From contig JADNRV010000030.1 in NCBI GenBank assembly GCA_015499995.1, forward strand, positions 1-64,000: a DNA stretch of 64,000 nt, given 5' to 3'. Position 1 is the first letter of the stretch, and the number at the start of each line of letters is the position of its first letter. The translations under genes were made by a program, and so were the position numbers. Source of the DNA: Flammula alnicola (taxonomy: Eukaryota; Basidiomycota; Agaricomycetes; Agaricales; Strophariaceae). The notes under the pieces were generated by a model. The model made no database searches and was not told where the DNA came from. It saw only the letters and a list, made by a program, of their open reading frames with translations. Positions 19,972 to 31,966 of the stretch are shown piece after piece.

Positions 19972-20881
19972 TCCTCCACTGATTCCTACCAGAATCCTGC
20001 GGAATCCGGTCATTCCGGAGGAATAATTTTTGGGTCATTTTGGCTGAGAGGCCAGCCAAAATGTGAAATTTCATTCCGGAGGAATGCAGACCGGAATAAG
20101 CTGCAACCGGAATACCCAACAGGAATGGCCGGAACGGAATGGCCACCGGAATCCGGTTTTTCCAAAAAAGGAAATATGGTTATTTTTAGCAACAACATAA
20201 AAATATCACACTATTACATAAAATGACATCAAAATGAGACTGTGGGACCTATTTCTAATCAAGATATTCTGTATTTGGCACATGCAATTTTCAAAACCGC
20301 CGGCTTTGGGCGAGTTTTTTGCATTTTTCTCGATGACGAAAGCAGCTAGTCACATGATTTTGATATATTTGTGATTCTGGAAGCGTGCTCTACAGTTACT
20401 TTTTTTGGCAACAAGTTCCCACGGTCCCCAAAACAGACCAAATAAGGGGATTTCAGTTACCCGAGTGAGATGACATATACATATTTGTAATGTCCTTAAA
20501 ATTCTGAATCTGATGGTACCCCATTGACCCTGAATCTCTCAGAATTGGTTACGCAATCTACAAATATATATAGATAGATAGGGTATGTAGTCTGATGTTT
20601 TTGGTAGGTTAGCAACAGTTCTCTGGTCTAATGGTTAAATGGTCTGGGATATTAGCTACTGGATTTCTTCGGGGCTCTGGGTTCAATTCCTGAAAGATGC
20701 AAAATCTTTAAGTGATATTTTTCTCTGAGTTCTGTCTAAGTCCACCAAGTTGAAGTCCTAACCGGAATTTTGGTCATTCCTGTGGATTCCAGTCAGGATT
20801 CCTGTGGAATTGAGTCCATTCCTGTGGATTCCGGTCCATTCCTGCGGATTCCTGTCCATTCTGGGAGGAATCAGTGGAGGA
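19972..20881. mobile_element. Non-autonomous DNA transposon with TIRs (MITE-like, 910 bp)
   Basis: The left end, TCCTCCACTGATTCCTACCAGAAT, and the right end (20858-20881) are inverted repeats differing at one central base. Subterminal regions on both sides are packed with GGAATCCGG/CCGGAATG-type repeats (19990-20155 and 20760-20865), a usual arrangement of transposase-binding sites. The interior carries no transposase frame. A target duplication could not be identified with confidence. Superfamily unknown. Confidence 0.75.
20617..20700 (+). ncRNA. tRNA-like Pol III promoter boxes (SINE-like relic)
   Basis: TGGTCTAATGG (20624-20634) fits the Pol III A box and GGTTCAATTCC (20680-20690) fits the B box exactly, 45 bp apart. 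The flanking acceptor-stem positions do not pair and the T-stem is weak, so this is not a working tRNA gene. It looks like a tRNA-derived sequence inside the TIR element, either a SINE fragment or a captured tRNA relic. Confidence 0.5.
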
Positions 20882-21231
20882 ATGAAAAGTATTGCATGAC
20901 ATGAAGATGATGCCTCTTAGCTAGGCATCCACACTAGTACCAGCATCCTTGTGTTCTTGCCATACCTCAAGACACACATTGAAAGCAAAATATCTTTATC
21001 TGCATAGACCACGCCTCCCTGAGATGAAATATAGAGCACAAATGCATAATGTGTATCATTCATCAGGTTTTCTATAGTGTGTGGGCCCCTGATCATTGGT
21101 ATTATGCTGCAATATACAGGCATGACTATGGTAGGGAATAAATGTGTTGCAGGTGGCTTGCACATACTGTTAAGTGTGTGCATACTGCTTGGTGTGCACA
21201 TATCATTCCCTGTGCATGCAATGCTCATCAT
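20882..21231. other. Spacer between the TIR element and the hAT element
   Basis: About 350 bp without a recognisable gene. Repeated GTGTGCA/TGTGCACA and TGCATGCAATG motifs occur near 21175-21230. Nothing else was recognised. Confidence 0.4.
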
Positions 21232-21239
21232 GCAAGTAC

Positions 21240-24200
21240 TAGGCATTGTCACGGGTTTTGGAACCTATGCGGGTTTTGGGTAGGATACGCAGGGGTATGG
21301 GTCTGGGTTAGGAATTTTGAACCCTCACTGAACCCGTATCCCCAAAGCGGGTCGGCGGGATTTCCACGGGTTTTTCACTTATGAAATGTAGATGGCGGCC
21401 TCGAATATGCCTCCGCTATTGAGGCTTGATATAACTGTACATTACCAATATACTTCCATTGAAGTCCAATGAATGCAAACACTGATTCTACTGAACATTA
21501 TCCGTGAGACATTCTACCCATCCATCCCATATCTCCCATTCCTATGTCTTTCTTGAGCTCTGAATCTTCAAGCCTTCCCATGTGTCACAAACGTACTGCA
21601 AGGGAGTGCATAACAGATAATGGTGATCTCCTCCTCGCTGTGAAAAAAGCCTGTAAAGCTGTGAAGAAAGCCTCCAAGGCTCAACCCATAATGCCAACTA
21701 ATAAGTCTGCTTCTGCAGCCACTAAAAATATGTCCCAAGTATTAGCTCTCACTTAAGAAACATCCCATGATGCTAATTTCTCACCTTGCTACAGGCTCCA
21801 GTTGGAACATCAACTACCAAGTCAGCTGCAGCCCCAGCGTTGATGAAAAAAGCACCGACAGCAATGAAAATTTCTTCAAAGGTAATTATTCCTTACTGAG
21901 TCTCTTTTTCTGCTAATGCAACTATGTATCCTGCTCAAGATGCACATTGTCAGCCTAGCATTGAGATTGTCGAAGACGAAGATACCCTTCAGCCTCGCAA
22001 AGCTGTTCCGACAAAAGCATCTTGCATCCTTGAGTGAGCAGATGAGAGCGATGATGATGCTGATGATGATGATACACCACCATTAATACCCATTGACAAC
22101 AGCAATGGCTCAGATGAGTCAGATGATGAGGAGGAGGAGGAGGCCCCAGCTGAGAGCGCTGAGGCAGAGTTGTTAAGTAAGCCTAGATTAATTCCTGTTT
22201 CAAAAATATTTAGTTAACAATACCATAGAACACCTCTCAAAGGAATGGACCTTACCAATATACATTTTCCTCAAGTCCATCCCTTCAATTGAATATATCA
22301 AGGGGCACCGCGTTCATGTCTTCGAGTGCAGTGCAAAGCACTGCAAGGGTAGGGGCAATGGTCATATGGTCCATCGCTATTTGGACACTAGCGATGCCAA
22401 GTCAACTGGCAATCTTCGCAAGCATGTGAAGGTATGCTGGGGAGAGGAGGCCATGGCAGCAGCTAATAGAACCTGGGATGTCAACACCGCTCGTGAAGCT
22501 CTCAGAAAGATGAAGGCTAATGATGGGTCAATTACACAAGCCTTTGAACGAGTAGCAAAAGAGACGGTAACTTATAGTCATCGCCAGCACACAACGACAG
22601 AAGCTCAGTGCATGTCTTATCCATGCCTCCAGAGATGACCTAATATAATTTAACAGGGCTGAGATTGTCAGATGGGTCACTGAGAGCAAGAGACCTTTTC
22701 AAATCATCAATGATCGTGGATTTCGGTCTTTAATAAAAACAAGAAGACCAGAATACCACATACCTTCAGCAGAGATGGTCTCTCGTGACATTAAGAGGGT
22801 GTTTGTTCAGGTGTGCCAGTGCAATGCAAAGATGCTACAAGTATGTTCAGTAAAATCTCATGTCCCATATACATGTCTGACTTACTGGTATTAGGAATAT
22901 GAGGGTGCATTAAACTTCACCACCGACACTTGGACATCCCCCAACCACAAAGCCTATGTGGCATTCATAGTTCACTTCACACATGAGGGAGCACCAGTAT
23001 CGATGCTCCTCGATCTGGTTGAAGTCGCCCAGTCACACTCCAGGGTGAATCTTGCCACTGCCTTCGCAAAAGTTCTTGAAGAGTTTGGTATTAGTGACAA
23101 GGTATGCATTGACAATTGGGGTTAAAGAATAGACATAATATATACCTTGGTTTTACCAGATGCTCAGCGTTACCTGACAATGCATCGAACAATGACAAGA
23201 TGGTTGAACATCTTGCCACCCTCATCGATATGTTTCCTGGTGCCACCAACCAAACTCGATGCTTCACTCATATCCTAAACCTTGTCACCAAGAGTGTCCT
23301 TCATCAGTTCGAGGCGCTGAAGGCAAAGGAGGGTGATGTTATCGATGACACTGTGAAGGAGTTGGCAGCTGTGATAGATGACCTCGAACTTGACGATGAG
23401 GTATCCAACGTTGGAGACGACAGCAGTGGCGATGGCAGTGATGACAACAACAGTGATGATGCTGTTGACGATGATGAGGATGGCCTTCCAGATGAGCAAG
23501 AAGGGATGTCAGAGGAAGAGTTGGCTAGCCTCGAGGCAAGTGTGAAGCCGATTCGAGATGTGTTGACCAAGGTAAAGTCAATTCAAACTCCGCTTCAAAG
23601 ACATTGATATCTGATCAACATTGTCTTTCAGCTTCGAAGTGTTTCATTAGCCATTAAGAACTCCTCCACTATTGTTCTTCCTCAATGGTACTTGGTACTT
23701 GAATCCCTGGATCTCAAGCCTCGTATGATGCCATGTGATGTCTCGACTCGCTGGAATTCAATATATGATATGCTGGAGTTCACGATTGAATATCGCACCG
23801 CTCTTAACGTGATGACCAATGACTGTGATATGAAACTGCATCAGTTTGAGTTGAGTAAGAAGGAGTGGAGTATGGCCACAGAGCTATGCAAGGCATTACA
23901 AGTGCATATTTCTTGTCCTTTCTGTTTGTAAGTCAACTAAATCTTTCTTTACATCAGATTTTCAAACATGGAACACTGTTCTTTTCACGGGATACCCCCA
24001 GTGTTAGCACAGTTATTCCAGCTATGGACCACATCGATGAATACCTGGCAATGGCCTCTCAGAACTTGCATATTCCGAGGCTATCCGTGCTGCCCTTGCT
24101 CTCAGAAAGTGAACACTGAATTACTATTATGACAAAACAGACCACTCAGAGGTTTATAGAATCACAATGGGTGAGTACTCTTGTCTTCTATTTTATTTAT

Positions 24201-25105
24201 GATATTAAGTCCCCTTCTGCAGTTCTCCACCCTCGTCACAAGCTACATTACTTCAAAAAAGCTGGATGGGAGGATGCCTGGATCGAGACCACATGAGATA
24301 TTGTTTATGCTGAGTTTGATCAAACTTATGCATTTTTAGATATCGACACCGCGGAGTCTGAGGCGAGTCGACCTGCAGTAAGTCCTGTTAATATCTTTGA
24401 TTACCTTAGCACTGGTGGCTAACTATTCTTCAGCCCTTGTCGTCTTCTGCTGGGAACATCTTCAATGACTTGCCTGCACTTTCCACCCCTCCAGAGTCCA
24501 ACCTTCATGATGAACTGGATTGTTATCTCAGCACCGACCCCGAGCATGTCACTGATGCTCTTGCTTGGTGGTATGAGAAGAGGCTTGTTTACCCCCGCCT
24601 TCATCGCATGGCCTTGGACTATCTTACTATTCCAGGTGAGTTCTTTACATTATTCTAAGCCTTGATATTCATTCCTAACATAGGTTGTCTCAATTAGCTA
24701 CATCTGTTGATGTCGAGCATGTGTTTAGTCAAGGCCGACTCCTTCTCTCGCATGTTCACAGTCATCTTTCTGTTCAATTGACACGCGCTTTAATGTGCTT
24801 GGGTATTTGGAGTTTACTTGGCTATGTTAAGGACTCAGATGTGAAGGCTGTCGTTATTTTACCAGAGTTACAGGCAGATGAAGAAGAAGGTGGGCTTGAG
24901 TTAGATTGGGATAAAATTTTGTAGTTAGTTTAATCTATGTTCTCGGCTGTTTCTTATCAAATCTGTGCGGGTCTCAAAACCCATGAGACCTGCCAAAACC
25001 TGTGAGACCTGCCAAAACCCCTACCCGTGTTGGTGGGTATGGGTTTGCTTGGGTAAGGGTCCGGGTGGCCCTGGAATACCCCAGGGTTACCTGTGACAAT
25101 CCCTA
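21240..25105 (+). mobile_element. hAT DNA transposon with 8-bp target duplication
   Basis: The element starts TAGGCATTGTCAC and ends GTGACAATCCCTA, a short imperfect terminal inverted repeat. It is flanked by GCAAGTAC on both sides (21232-21239 and 25106-25113), the 8-bp target duplication typical of hAT. Subterminal regions carry repeated GGGTTTTGG/CCAAAACC and GAGACCTGCC motifs (21248-21375 and 24965-25070), likely transposase-binding sites. The 3866-bp interior encodes a spliced transposase. The intact duplication indicates that it has not excised. Confidence 0.93.
21544..24924 (+). pseudogene. hAT-family transposase, degenerate
   Basis: A cut-and-paste transposase spread over many exons. 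In order: a Lys-rich N terminus; an acidic linker; a BED-like zinc finger (about 22285-22440, FECSAKHCKGRG then STGNLRKHVKVCWG); the RNase H-like core with FTTDTWTSPNHKAYVAF; a DNASNND motif; STRWNSIYDML; and the hAT dimerisation domain (LDCYLSTD, ALAWWYEKRLVYPRLHRMALDYL, then ATSVDVEHVFSQGRLLLSH) to a stop near 24924. Defects: in-frame TGA codons at about 22035, 24110 and 24294, and a one-base frame break near 23176 just before DNASNND. It is unlikely to make an active enzyme, assuming the sequence is accurate. Confidence 0.85.
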
Positions 25106-25113
25106 GCAAGTAC

Positions 25114-25606
25114 CAATTAGCTTATTACAGCAGTGGAGCAGGAAACAGAAACTACTGGTTTGGACTAGAAGAGAGAAAAAAAATGAAAAATCACAGAACA
25201 CAAGAAAGCCTCACGAGCAACAAGGAAAGATCATATATATGGAGCTCATGGAGATTGAGCTATTGATTACAAGCCGAGCACAATCTTATCATATTAAAAA
25301 ATAGATTATCAAACTGGATCCCATGATTGTAAGGCACAACCAGCTTTATAAGGCATCTTATAATGTGATCAGACTGCTTTATAAGCGAAAATCCTTATAA
25401 GGCACATTTGGAATTTCTGACATAGACAACATTTTTGCACTGTGTTGCACATCACATTGCCACCATTCACTCTGGTACAGTATTCCATCCAACCCTGATA
25501 TTTCACTTTTCTGGGCCTTCATCGGCAGCTGTGATTCATGACAAAACCCATAGTCATTCTGTTCGCAAGGGTCTGTGATGCATGACATGAACAACTAGTC
25601 ATAATA
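25114..25606. other. Spacer with a possible MITE relic
   Basis: About 490 bp without a gene. Near 25340-25425, repeated CTTATAAGG and the phrase GGAATTTCTGACATA resemble, in the same orientation, the right end of the small TIR element at 57616-58141 (GGAAGTTTCCGACATA). It may be a decayed relative. The 3' UTR of the rhomboid gene also lies here. Confidence 0.4.
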
Positions 25607-26895
25607 CTACAGTACTCTAAAGCGCCACATAATAAAATATAAAATACCAGCTATGACACCTCCAACATGTCCCACTGTATCTGTTGTTCCACTCTTGCCA
25701 AAAGAAAGAGATATCAGTAATATATTTTAAATTCTTGGGAAAATATAAACAGACCTTATTGGATATTGTAGAGTAAAGATCATATGTGAAAAGCCCAGTC
25801 ACTGCTAGCCAAGCAGGAACAGGAAGAATGCCATAAAGATGGAACTTCATGTTTGGTGCTACACATGCAAGAAGGGACACAACAGAATATATTGCACCTT
25901 TTGGATTCATTGCAGTCAGAAGATTTAAAGATGCCAATAAACTTCAAGGAATATTCATTACCACTGGCTCCATGAGAGGAGTAGTTTAATTTGCCTGCCC
26001 ATTTTGAGTATGTCATACTAGCAAAGGAGGCAATCACACCACCTGGAAACATATATAGCATATACATATATGATATATCAGTTAGCTTGCCGATATAAAC
26101 AGAATAAATGGAACTGCTGCAGACCTCCGAGGTAAAGAAAGACAAACTGCCGACTGCCAAGCATCTGAAGAACCGGCTGAGCCATGAAAAAGAAGGTGAA
26201 GCCATTGACGAGTATATGAGATAAATCTTTATGAGAGAAACACGCTGCAAGAGGCGTCCATCTGGATATATAGTCGCACTTGAATGGAACTCATCATACT
26301 GAAGTGATATTTGACACGCACATTCTGCCCGAGGTAAGGTTTTCCCAACTGGTTGTAAAGTTTCTTTGCATCCAGAGTATCGCCGACGGATCTCTCTCCT
26401 GTTTCTAAAGAAAGCAAAGCAGAGATCGATATGATGCTTAATAGCAAGGCTGTTTCAACCCCTACTCACATATTTTTGTGCTGCCATAAACCACATCACG
26501 AACACAAAAGAGTTGAGGCCGATTATCCCGTAGAATATGGCGTTCTGAGGAATTCTGTCCAAGAAACCGAGGAACCTGCGGTTCTGTTGAGGGGTTGGCG
26601 GTACATGATAGCGGATCGAAGAGCGCGAAGAGCTCGAAAACCAGCGGCGGAGGTTGATGACGGCAAATTTTTCTTTGAGATTTGATAGCTGGTTGACGCC
26701 TATGCAAGGACGGGGATGTGTCAAAGGACCAGCCAAGCGGGGTGTCCGTAGTTGTAGGAGCGGCGGGATGCCTCTCATATGCAAAGAATAACTTTGCTGC
26801 GTCTGAAACAGGTGAGGGATGATGCGCGGTCTGAAAGCGAATTGTAGGAGAGACGGCCGCATTGCTCTGTACAGTGGTGAGGTGGGTTTTGTCAC
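25607..26895 (-). CDS. Rhomboid serine protease, mitochondrial PARL/Pcp1-like
   Basis: An intramembrane serine protease. Visible motifs: SHKDLSHILVNGFTFF, the H-x4-H-x3-N signature of TM2; SHGASG, the GxSG nucleophile; and GHVGGVIAG, the catalytic His in a late helix. The N-terminal 90 residues are rich in Arg, Ser and Pro with few acids (MRPSLLQFAFRPRIIPHLF), consistent with a mitochondrial presequence, which supports the PARL/Pcp1 type that processes inner-membrane proteins. The gene has several short introns and ends at 25607. ATG 26895 or ATG 26862 could start it. Its start is only 54 bp from the first DBR1 ATG, so the two genes share a compact divergent promoter. Family call firm; substrate unknown. 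Confidence 0.87.
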
Positions 26896-26949
26896 CGATC
26901 GCTATTTATGCAGAGCAAGTGCGAAGTTGAGTCTTAGAAACACACAGTC

Positions 26950-28888
26950 ATGCTTCGTATTCTTTCTCGTTGCAAATTACGACCTGCCGTGACCAAGATT
27001 CGCGTGGCTGCTTTTTCTTCAAGAAAACCGACTCCAATGAAGGTACATTATCCACCACTCTAGGACTGCTCTGTCTCACTCGCGTCGTGGTTCTTTTAGG
27101 TCGCGGTTGAAGGATGCTGCCACGGGGAACTTGACGCGATTTACGATCAGATACGACAGCTAGAAACGAGGAACAACTACAAAGTCGACGTTCTCTTGAT
27201 CTGTGGTGACTTCCAAGCTGTCCGCAATCACCAGGACCTCCAATGCATGGCTGTTCCGAACAGATATAGGCGGTTGGAGGATTTCTACAAGTAGGTGCCT
27301 TTCTTTCCTGCCTCAGCTCCAATCCCAACATGATCCTTCTTTGATATCAGATACTACACGCGCGAGAAAACGGCTCCGATGCTGACGATTGTCATTGGTG
27401 GCAATCATGAGGCATCAAACTACATGTGGGAACTGTGCGTACCTTGTTGTAAGACAAATTCTCGTCCTGGATGTTTCACAGGTACCATGGAGGATGGCTA
27501 GCGCCCAATATCTACTTCCTAGGCCACGCGGGGAGTGTTCGACTCAATGGAGTTCGCATTGCGGGAGCTTCAGGGATATTCAAATCGCATGATTTCCAAT
27601 TAGGTGCGCTGCTAGACTGTATTTTGAACTACTACATAGTCTGAAAGCCTTGTTCTAAGGCCACTATGAAAAACTTCCTTATGACTCAGGCGCCATGCGC
27701 AGTATCTATCATATTCGCGAATCCAGTGTCCGCAAATTGTCTCTCGTAAGTACTCTTCATCTTCATGCAAACAAGCTTCCTCGACTAAAGTCTATGATCC
27801 CTCAGCTTTCGTCGAACCGCATCTTCTTGTCTCACGACTGGCCCCAATCCATCGAACATCATGGCGATCTGGCCGATTTAATCAACCGAAAGCCTTTCTT
27901 TCGCCAGGATATAGAAACGGGAAGTTTAGGCTCTCCCCCACTGATGGGTCTTTTGCGGACGCTGAGACCGGAATGGTGGTTCGCGGCGCACATGCACACG
28001 CGGTTTGCAGCTACAGTCGTGCACGGAGGTCCGCCAAATCTCGAAACGACGCCCATTCAAAATCCGGACGAAATCCAGATCGAAGATGACGAGTTTGCGA
28101 CCGAGTCATCCCCAAATCCTGTAAAGACTCCTGGTATTCCGACGCAACCCGCCGAGAGTGTGCCCAGAAATCCAGATGAAATTATGTTGGAGGACGAGGA
28201 GGAGGACGTTGATGTGCCCGCACCACCGCCGCCGCCTGCCTCCGAGACCAAGTTCCTTGCCCTCGATAAATGTTTGCCTCGACGTCAATTCCTTGAGGTA
28301 GGTCCACCCAATTCAAGATACTATCTCACATCGGGCATTGTGCTAATCTTGCCTACAGGTTATTGACCTACCTTTTACCCCCTTCGACTCGACGCAGACC
28401 CGAGAAGGAAAAAAGACGGGCAAAGACCGTACTAGGCCCCTCCTCTCTTTCGATCCCGAATGGTTAGCAATCACTCGCGCTTTCCATCCCTGGCTTTCGA
28501 CCACCCGGCAACAACCTCCCTTCCCAGAAGAAGCAGAGGCTCGTGCCTTGGTCGCCAAAGAATTAGAATGGGTGAAAAAGAACATCAAAACGAACGAACA
28601 AGGAGAGATCCCCGTATCGGATCATCAGACCTTCGTCATGACTGCTCCTGGTCCAGGGAGCGAAGGCGCTGCCAAATTCCGACAGCGTAAGTTTGACAAA
28701 TATCTGGAAAAAAATTTCGTCTTAAATGACACTCTTTATCAGCTCCGTGGTTTACCAACCCTCAAACAGAGGCGTTCTGTCGTATGTTAGATATACCAAA
28801 TAAGATCAACCCTCCTCCAGCTGCAGTTGACTCCATTGCGCAGCCCCCCAGCACAGACGACTCCTCCGACGCCAGCAATAGGGCGTAG
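26950..28888 (+). CDS. DBR1: RNA lariat debranching enzyme DBR1
   Basis: DBR1 hydrolyses the 2'-5' bond of excised intron lariats in the nucleus. The metallophosphoesterase motifs appear in order: [30 protein letters not shown] and AAHMHTRF. The C-terminal DBR1 domain includes [29 protein letters not shown] and [14 protein letters not shown], with an acidic, proline-rich insert before it. About seven exons are joined by short introns. The usual family start (MKVAVEGCC) corresponds to ATG 27037 at the very end of exon 1, the codons being split from the rest by the first intron. An in-frame upstream ATG at 26950 would add 29 basic residues resembling a mitochondrial presequence. The gene is divergent from the rhomboid gene. 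Confidence 0.93.
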
Positions 28889-29495
28889 TTGGACAGACCA
28901 TCCCTACGAATCGCCAATCCATACGTCATACTCATAATATGTAGCACTCTGTTTTCCCTGTTCACACACTATCCCACCACTTATTTTTACTGTACACAAC
29001 TTATCATCCCACCACTTCAACCCCTAATGTATCCAGGCATTGCCGTATCAGTTCCTCAGACTCGTCAACATGGTTAAGCTGCAGTATTACATCAACAAAA
29101 AAAGCAGCAATGCATAATATATCAAATTAACCAGTATGAACCTATCCGTAAGCGAAACACCGAGATAAATGCCAAAAAGCTTATGGCATTCACGTCCGCA
29201 AGCAGTGAGACAATGTAGGGACCAACAGTAAGAAGAAAGTGCGAAGGGATATTAGCAACAAAAAGTAAGGGAGGAGCATGGGGGCATAACCTGCAACCCG
29301 CAAGAAGGAAAAAGGGCGGTGCGAAGAGGGGTAATAATCGTCAATCAAGGAACGACAGAAAGTTCCGGAGTAATGACGGACAGAGAAAACCATCAAGCAA
29401 GTTTAGATGGGCAGGTATGTAGCGATGGACAAGAGGTTGGTCGGGAAATGCGCATGAAAAGTTGGCAAAAAGCCAACATGTACAGTATACATTTT
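28889..29495. other. Convergent intergenic region
   Basis: 3' flanks of DBR1 and the metallophosphoesterase gene. No gene or repeat was recognised; the DNA is AT-rich near 29090-29150. Confidence 0.6.
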
Positions 29496-31834
29496 TTAAG
29501 ACGCAGCACTGGGTCCTCCGGAAGCATCGCCACTTCGGTTGGCGTCTCCGTTGCTTCTGAAACCAGTACCTCTTGTCAGACCAGCAGCCGACAACCCTCG
29601 GGCAGCGTATCCTCCGCCCGGACCGCCACGACCGCGTCCGCGGCCTCCAAATCCACGGAACGGTGACTCTCCGCGAGATTCACGGTCGGTCGCTTGCTTA
29701 ACATCAGGCGTTGTGTCCTTGAATGTCTATGAAAAAGGTCGTCAGTCGGCCGTGTACAGAGGCTACGAAAAGCAAGACATGCCTGCGCGTGTTTCTCCAG
29801 ACCCGCCTTCATTGCCTCCTCATCGCCGAACTCAATATATGCTAGTCTTGGTTTGCTAGCGAAAGGATGCGGCAGGTTTACACGGGTGATCTAAAAAAAA
29901 GAGACGAAAGACGATGAGTTAAACGCGCATATAGCCTATAACCAAATCGAATACACGTACGCCATCCTTTGCCTCTCCAAAGAATTCTCTGATTTCAGAC
30001 TCTATCACTTGCAGCTGGGGTGCCATCCGCATGAAGATCGTCCAAGGGTGTCTTGGCGGCTTGCCGGTCTTGGGCGTGCGCGCACCCGCGCTACCGCCCT
30101 CCACAGGCGACTTGACGTCCTCCACCTCGGCCTTCGCACCTGGATCAGGAGTGGCAGAAGTCGACGGCACCGCAGGCGTCGAGGACGAGGCAGGAATATC
30201 AGGTGTAGTCGTGCCATCGGCCTTCTCCGAGCGCTCCTTGTCCTTCTTGTCCTTCTTGTCCTTTTTCTTCGCCTTCTCCTTCTCTGCTTTCTCCGTGGAA
30301 CCGTTGAACTTGGGTGCTGTTGGAACAGGGCTGTCTTTTCCTGTATCAGATGCTGCTGCGGGCGGCGGAGTCGACGCATTGGACTTGTTGATTAGATGAG
30401 GAGGAAGGGGCCTGTCGGGCACAGGGGTCGGGCCTTTAGTGGGAGGTTGGCTGTTGGAGACAGCGGCACTGCTGTTTTGCACGGCAGGAAGCGCGGATGT
30501 CGTCGAGTTAGGGGTAGGAGCGACGGTAGCAGAACGACGGTATGCGTAGTTGAAACCTGAAAAAAGACAGAATGAGTTGAAGACATACTAGAAGACTAAT
30601 TGTTGGCGTACCTTGACTCTTTAGTTCAGCGCTGACTCTGCCCTCTTTCACGTCCAAGACCAAAGAACCATATGCGGCATCGCAAAGGTTCCAGTTCCAA
30701 CAATTCTTCCAGGCGGGCTCTTCACCTGTTGCTGTGGCACCCGGACCAGAGGAAGGTTGAGTGGGAGGCAGCCTCTCGATCACACTCAAAGCCTTGTCGA
30801 GAAGAACGCGTTGGTTCTCGTCAATGACAGCATCCACCTGAGTCTTGACGCTCTCCCAGACTTTATCAAAGCCATCCTTGCCCAGGGCGAGCTTGTGACG
30901 GAAGCCCTCAAAGTCAGCCTGTACACTAAACTCGTTGTATGATGTGGCATATCTGAAATGAAGGCCCGCGGAGATTGTCAAATCAGCCTTGAGGACGAGG
31001 GCTAATTGGGCGATGATGCCCTCGCGACCCGGACTGGCGTGACTGACGAGGAGACGCGTCTCACTTTGGTCAAAGACTCGCTGGGCGGTGTCGACGAGTT
31101 CACCGATCTGGAGGGCGGTGGTCCACATGGTGCCTTGGCCACCAGCAATAGTAGCGCTTCCATCACCGTTGTCAAAGAGCTTGTGGGGTACAAGAGCACC
31201 ACCTAGCCCAAGCAGGCGCAGCTTGACTCCGCCGACATCCAAACAGCGTGTGGTCGCTTCGTCGAGAATGTGGAGATTTTCAATCGAGTAGGTTCCTGTT
31301 CTGAATTTTTCGAGGACCAAGACGTCTTCGCATGCACCCCAGACGGTATAAACGGGAACTTGCAACTTGATTTGGCCGGCGAGGAGTAGGGGGAATTCTG
31401 ACAGGAGTTCGATGTTGACGGTTGAACGAATGACTGCAGGTGGGTTTTCGGGCGCTAAAAGGTGTGTGCGCTGCGCGGAGGGTATGAGGGGCGAGTACAT
31501 TGTGAGGTGGCGAAGAGTTCGGTCATTAATCCTTTCAAGACTGTTGGCTTCTGCAAGGGATATGTGAATACGTGGGTACACGGAAGGATAAAAGGACAGA
31601 CATACCAAAGAAACCAAAGTCGCCGGTGTGGATTATTGCTTTTGCATTGACTTCGCGTGCGAGATCATTGAGACCTGAAAGACGACCACGAATGTCGGCG
31701 ATGCATAGGATCCTTCCGTGAGTGGTGTCTAGTACTTTTGTCTGTGTGTTTACCTGGTGTACAGGGCGGGGGAGTGGGGAAACTGGGGGACGGGTGGAGG
31801 TGGAGGCGGGTCTGGAGGACATTGCTGAGTGCAC
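29496..31834 (-). CDS. DUF2433-type metallophosphoesterase with RRM-like region and RGG tail
   Basis: The N-terminal half is a calcineurin-like metallophosphoesterase of the fungal DUF2433 type: RILCIADIRGRL, IIHTGDFGFFG, VYTVWGACEDV and LLVSHASPGREG give the expected order of metal-binding segments, although the usual GNHE is replaced by WGACED. A long linker follows, rich in Pro/Ser/Thr and then Lys/Asp/Glu (KAKKKDKKDKKDKE). Next comes a short segment, HPWTIFMRMAPQL...ITRVNLPHPFASKPRLAYIEFGDEEAM, that looks RRM-like. The protein ends in a Gly/Arg-rich tail (FGGRGRGGRGGG). RGG tails bind RNA, so a role in RNA metabolism is inferred, not shown. ATG 31834 or 31822 starts it. It is divergent from MED13, 132 bp away. 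Confidence 0.78.
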
Positions 31835-31966
31835 ACTTGTTCAAAACTCCTGAACCAAAACCAAAAAAAATAAGCATTTCGGCATTTTCCGTATATCACC
31901 ACAGTCCACTCTCTCTCATCCGACCTTTATCCCCTCCTCTCCCTGGCGCAGCCATTACTCTCTAGA

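Noticed and set aside
20617..20700. Functional tRNA gene
   Set aside because: A and B boxes fit, but acceptor-stem positions do not pair and the T-stem is weak.
29319..29859. Plus-strand frames opposite the metallophosphoesterase C terminus
   Set aside because: Antisense shadows of the Gly/Arg-rich tail and its flank.
30005..30399. Arg-rich and Ser-rich frames on both strands
   Set aside because: Shadows of the Lys/Asp/Glu linker of the metallophosphoesterase.
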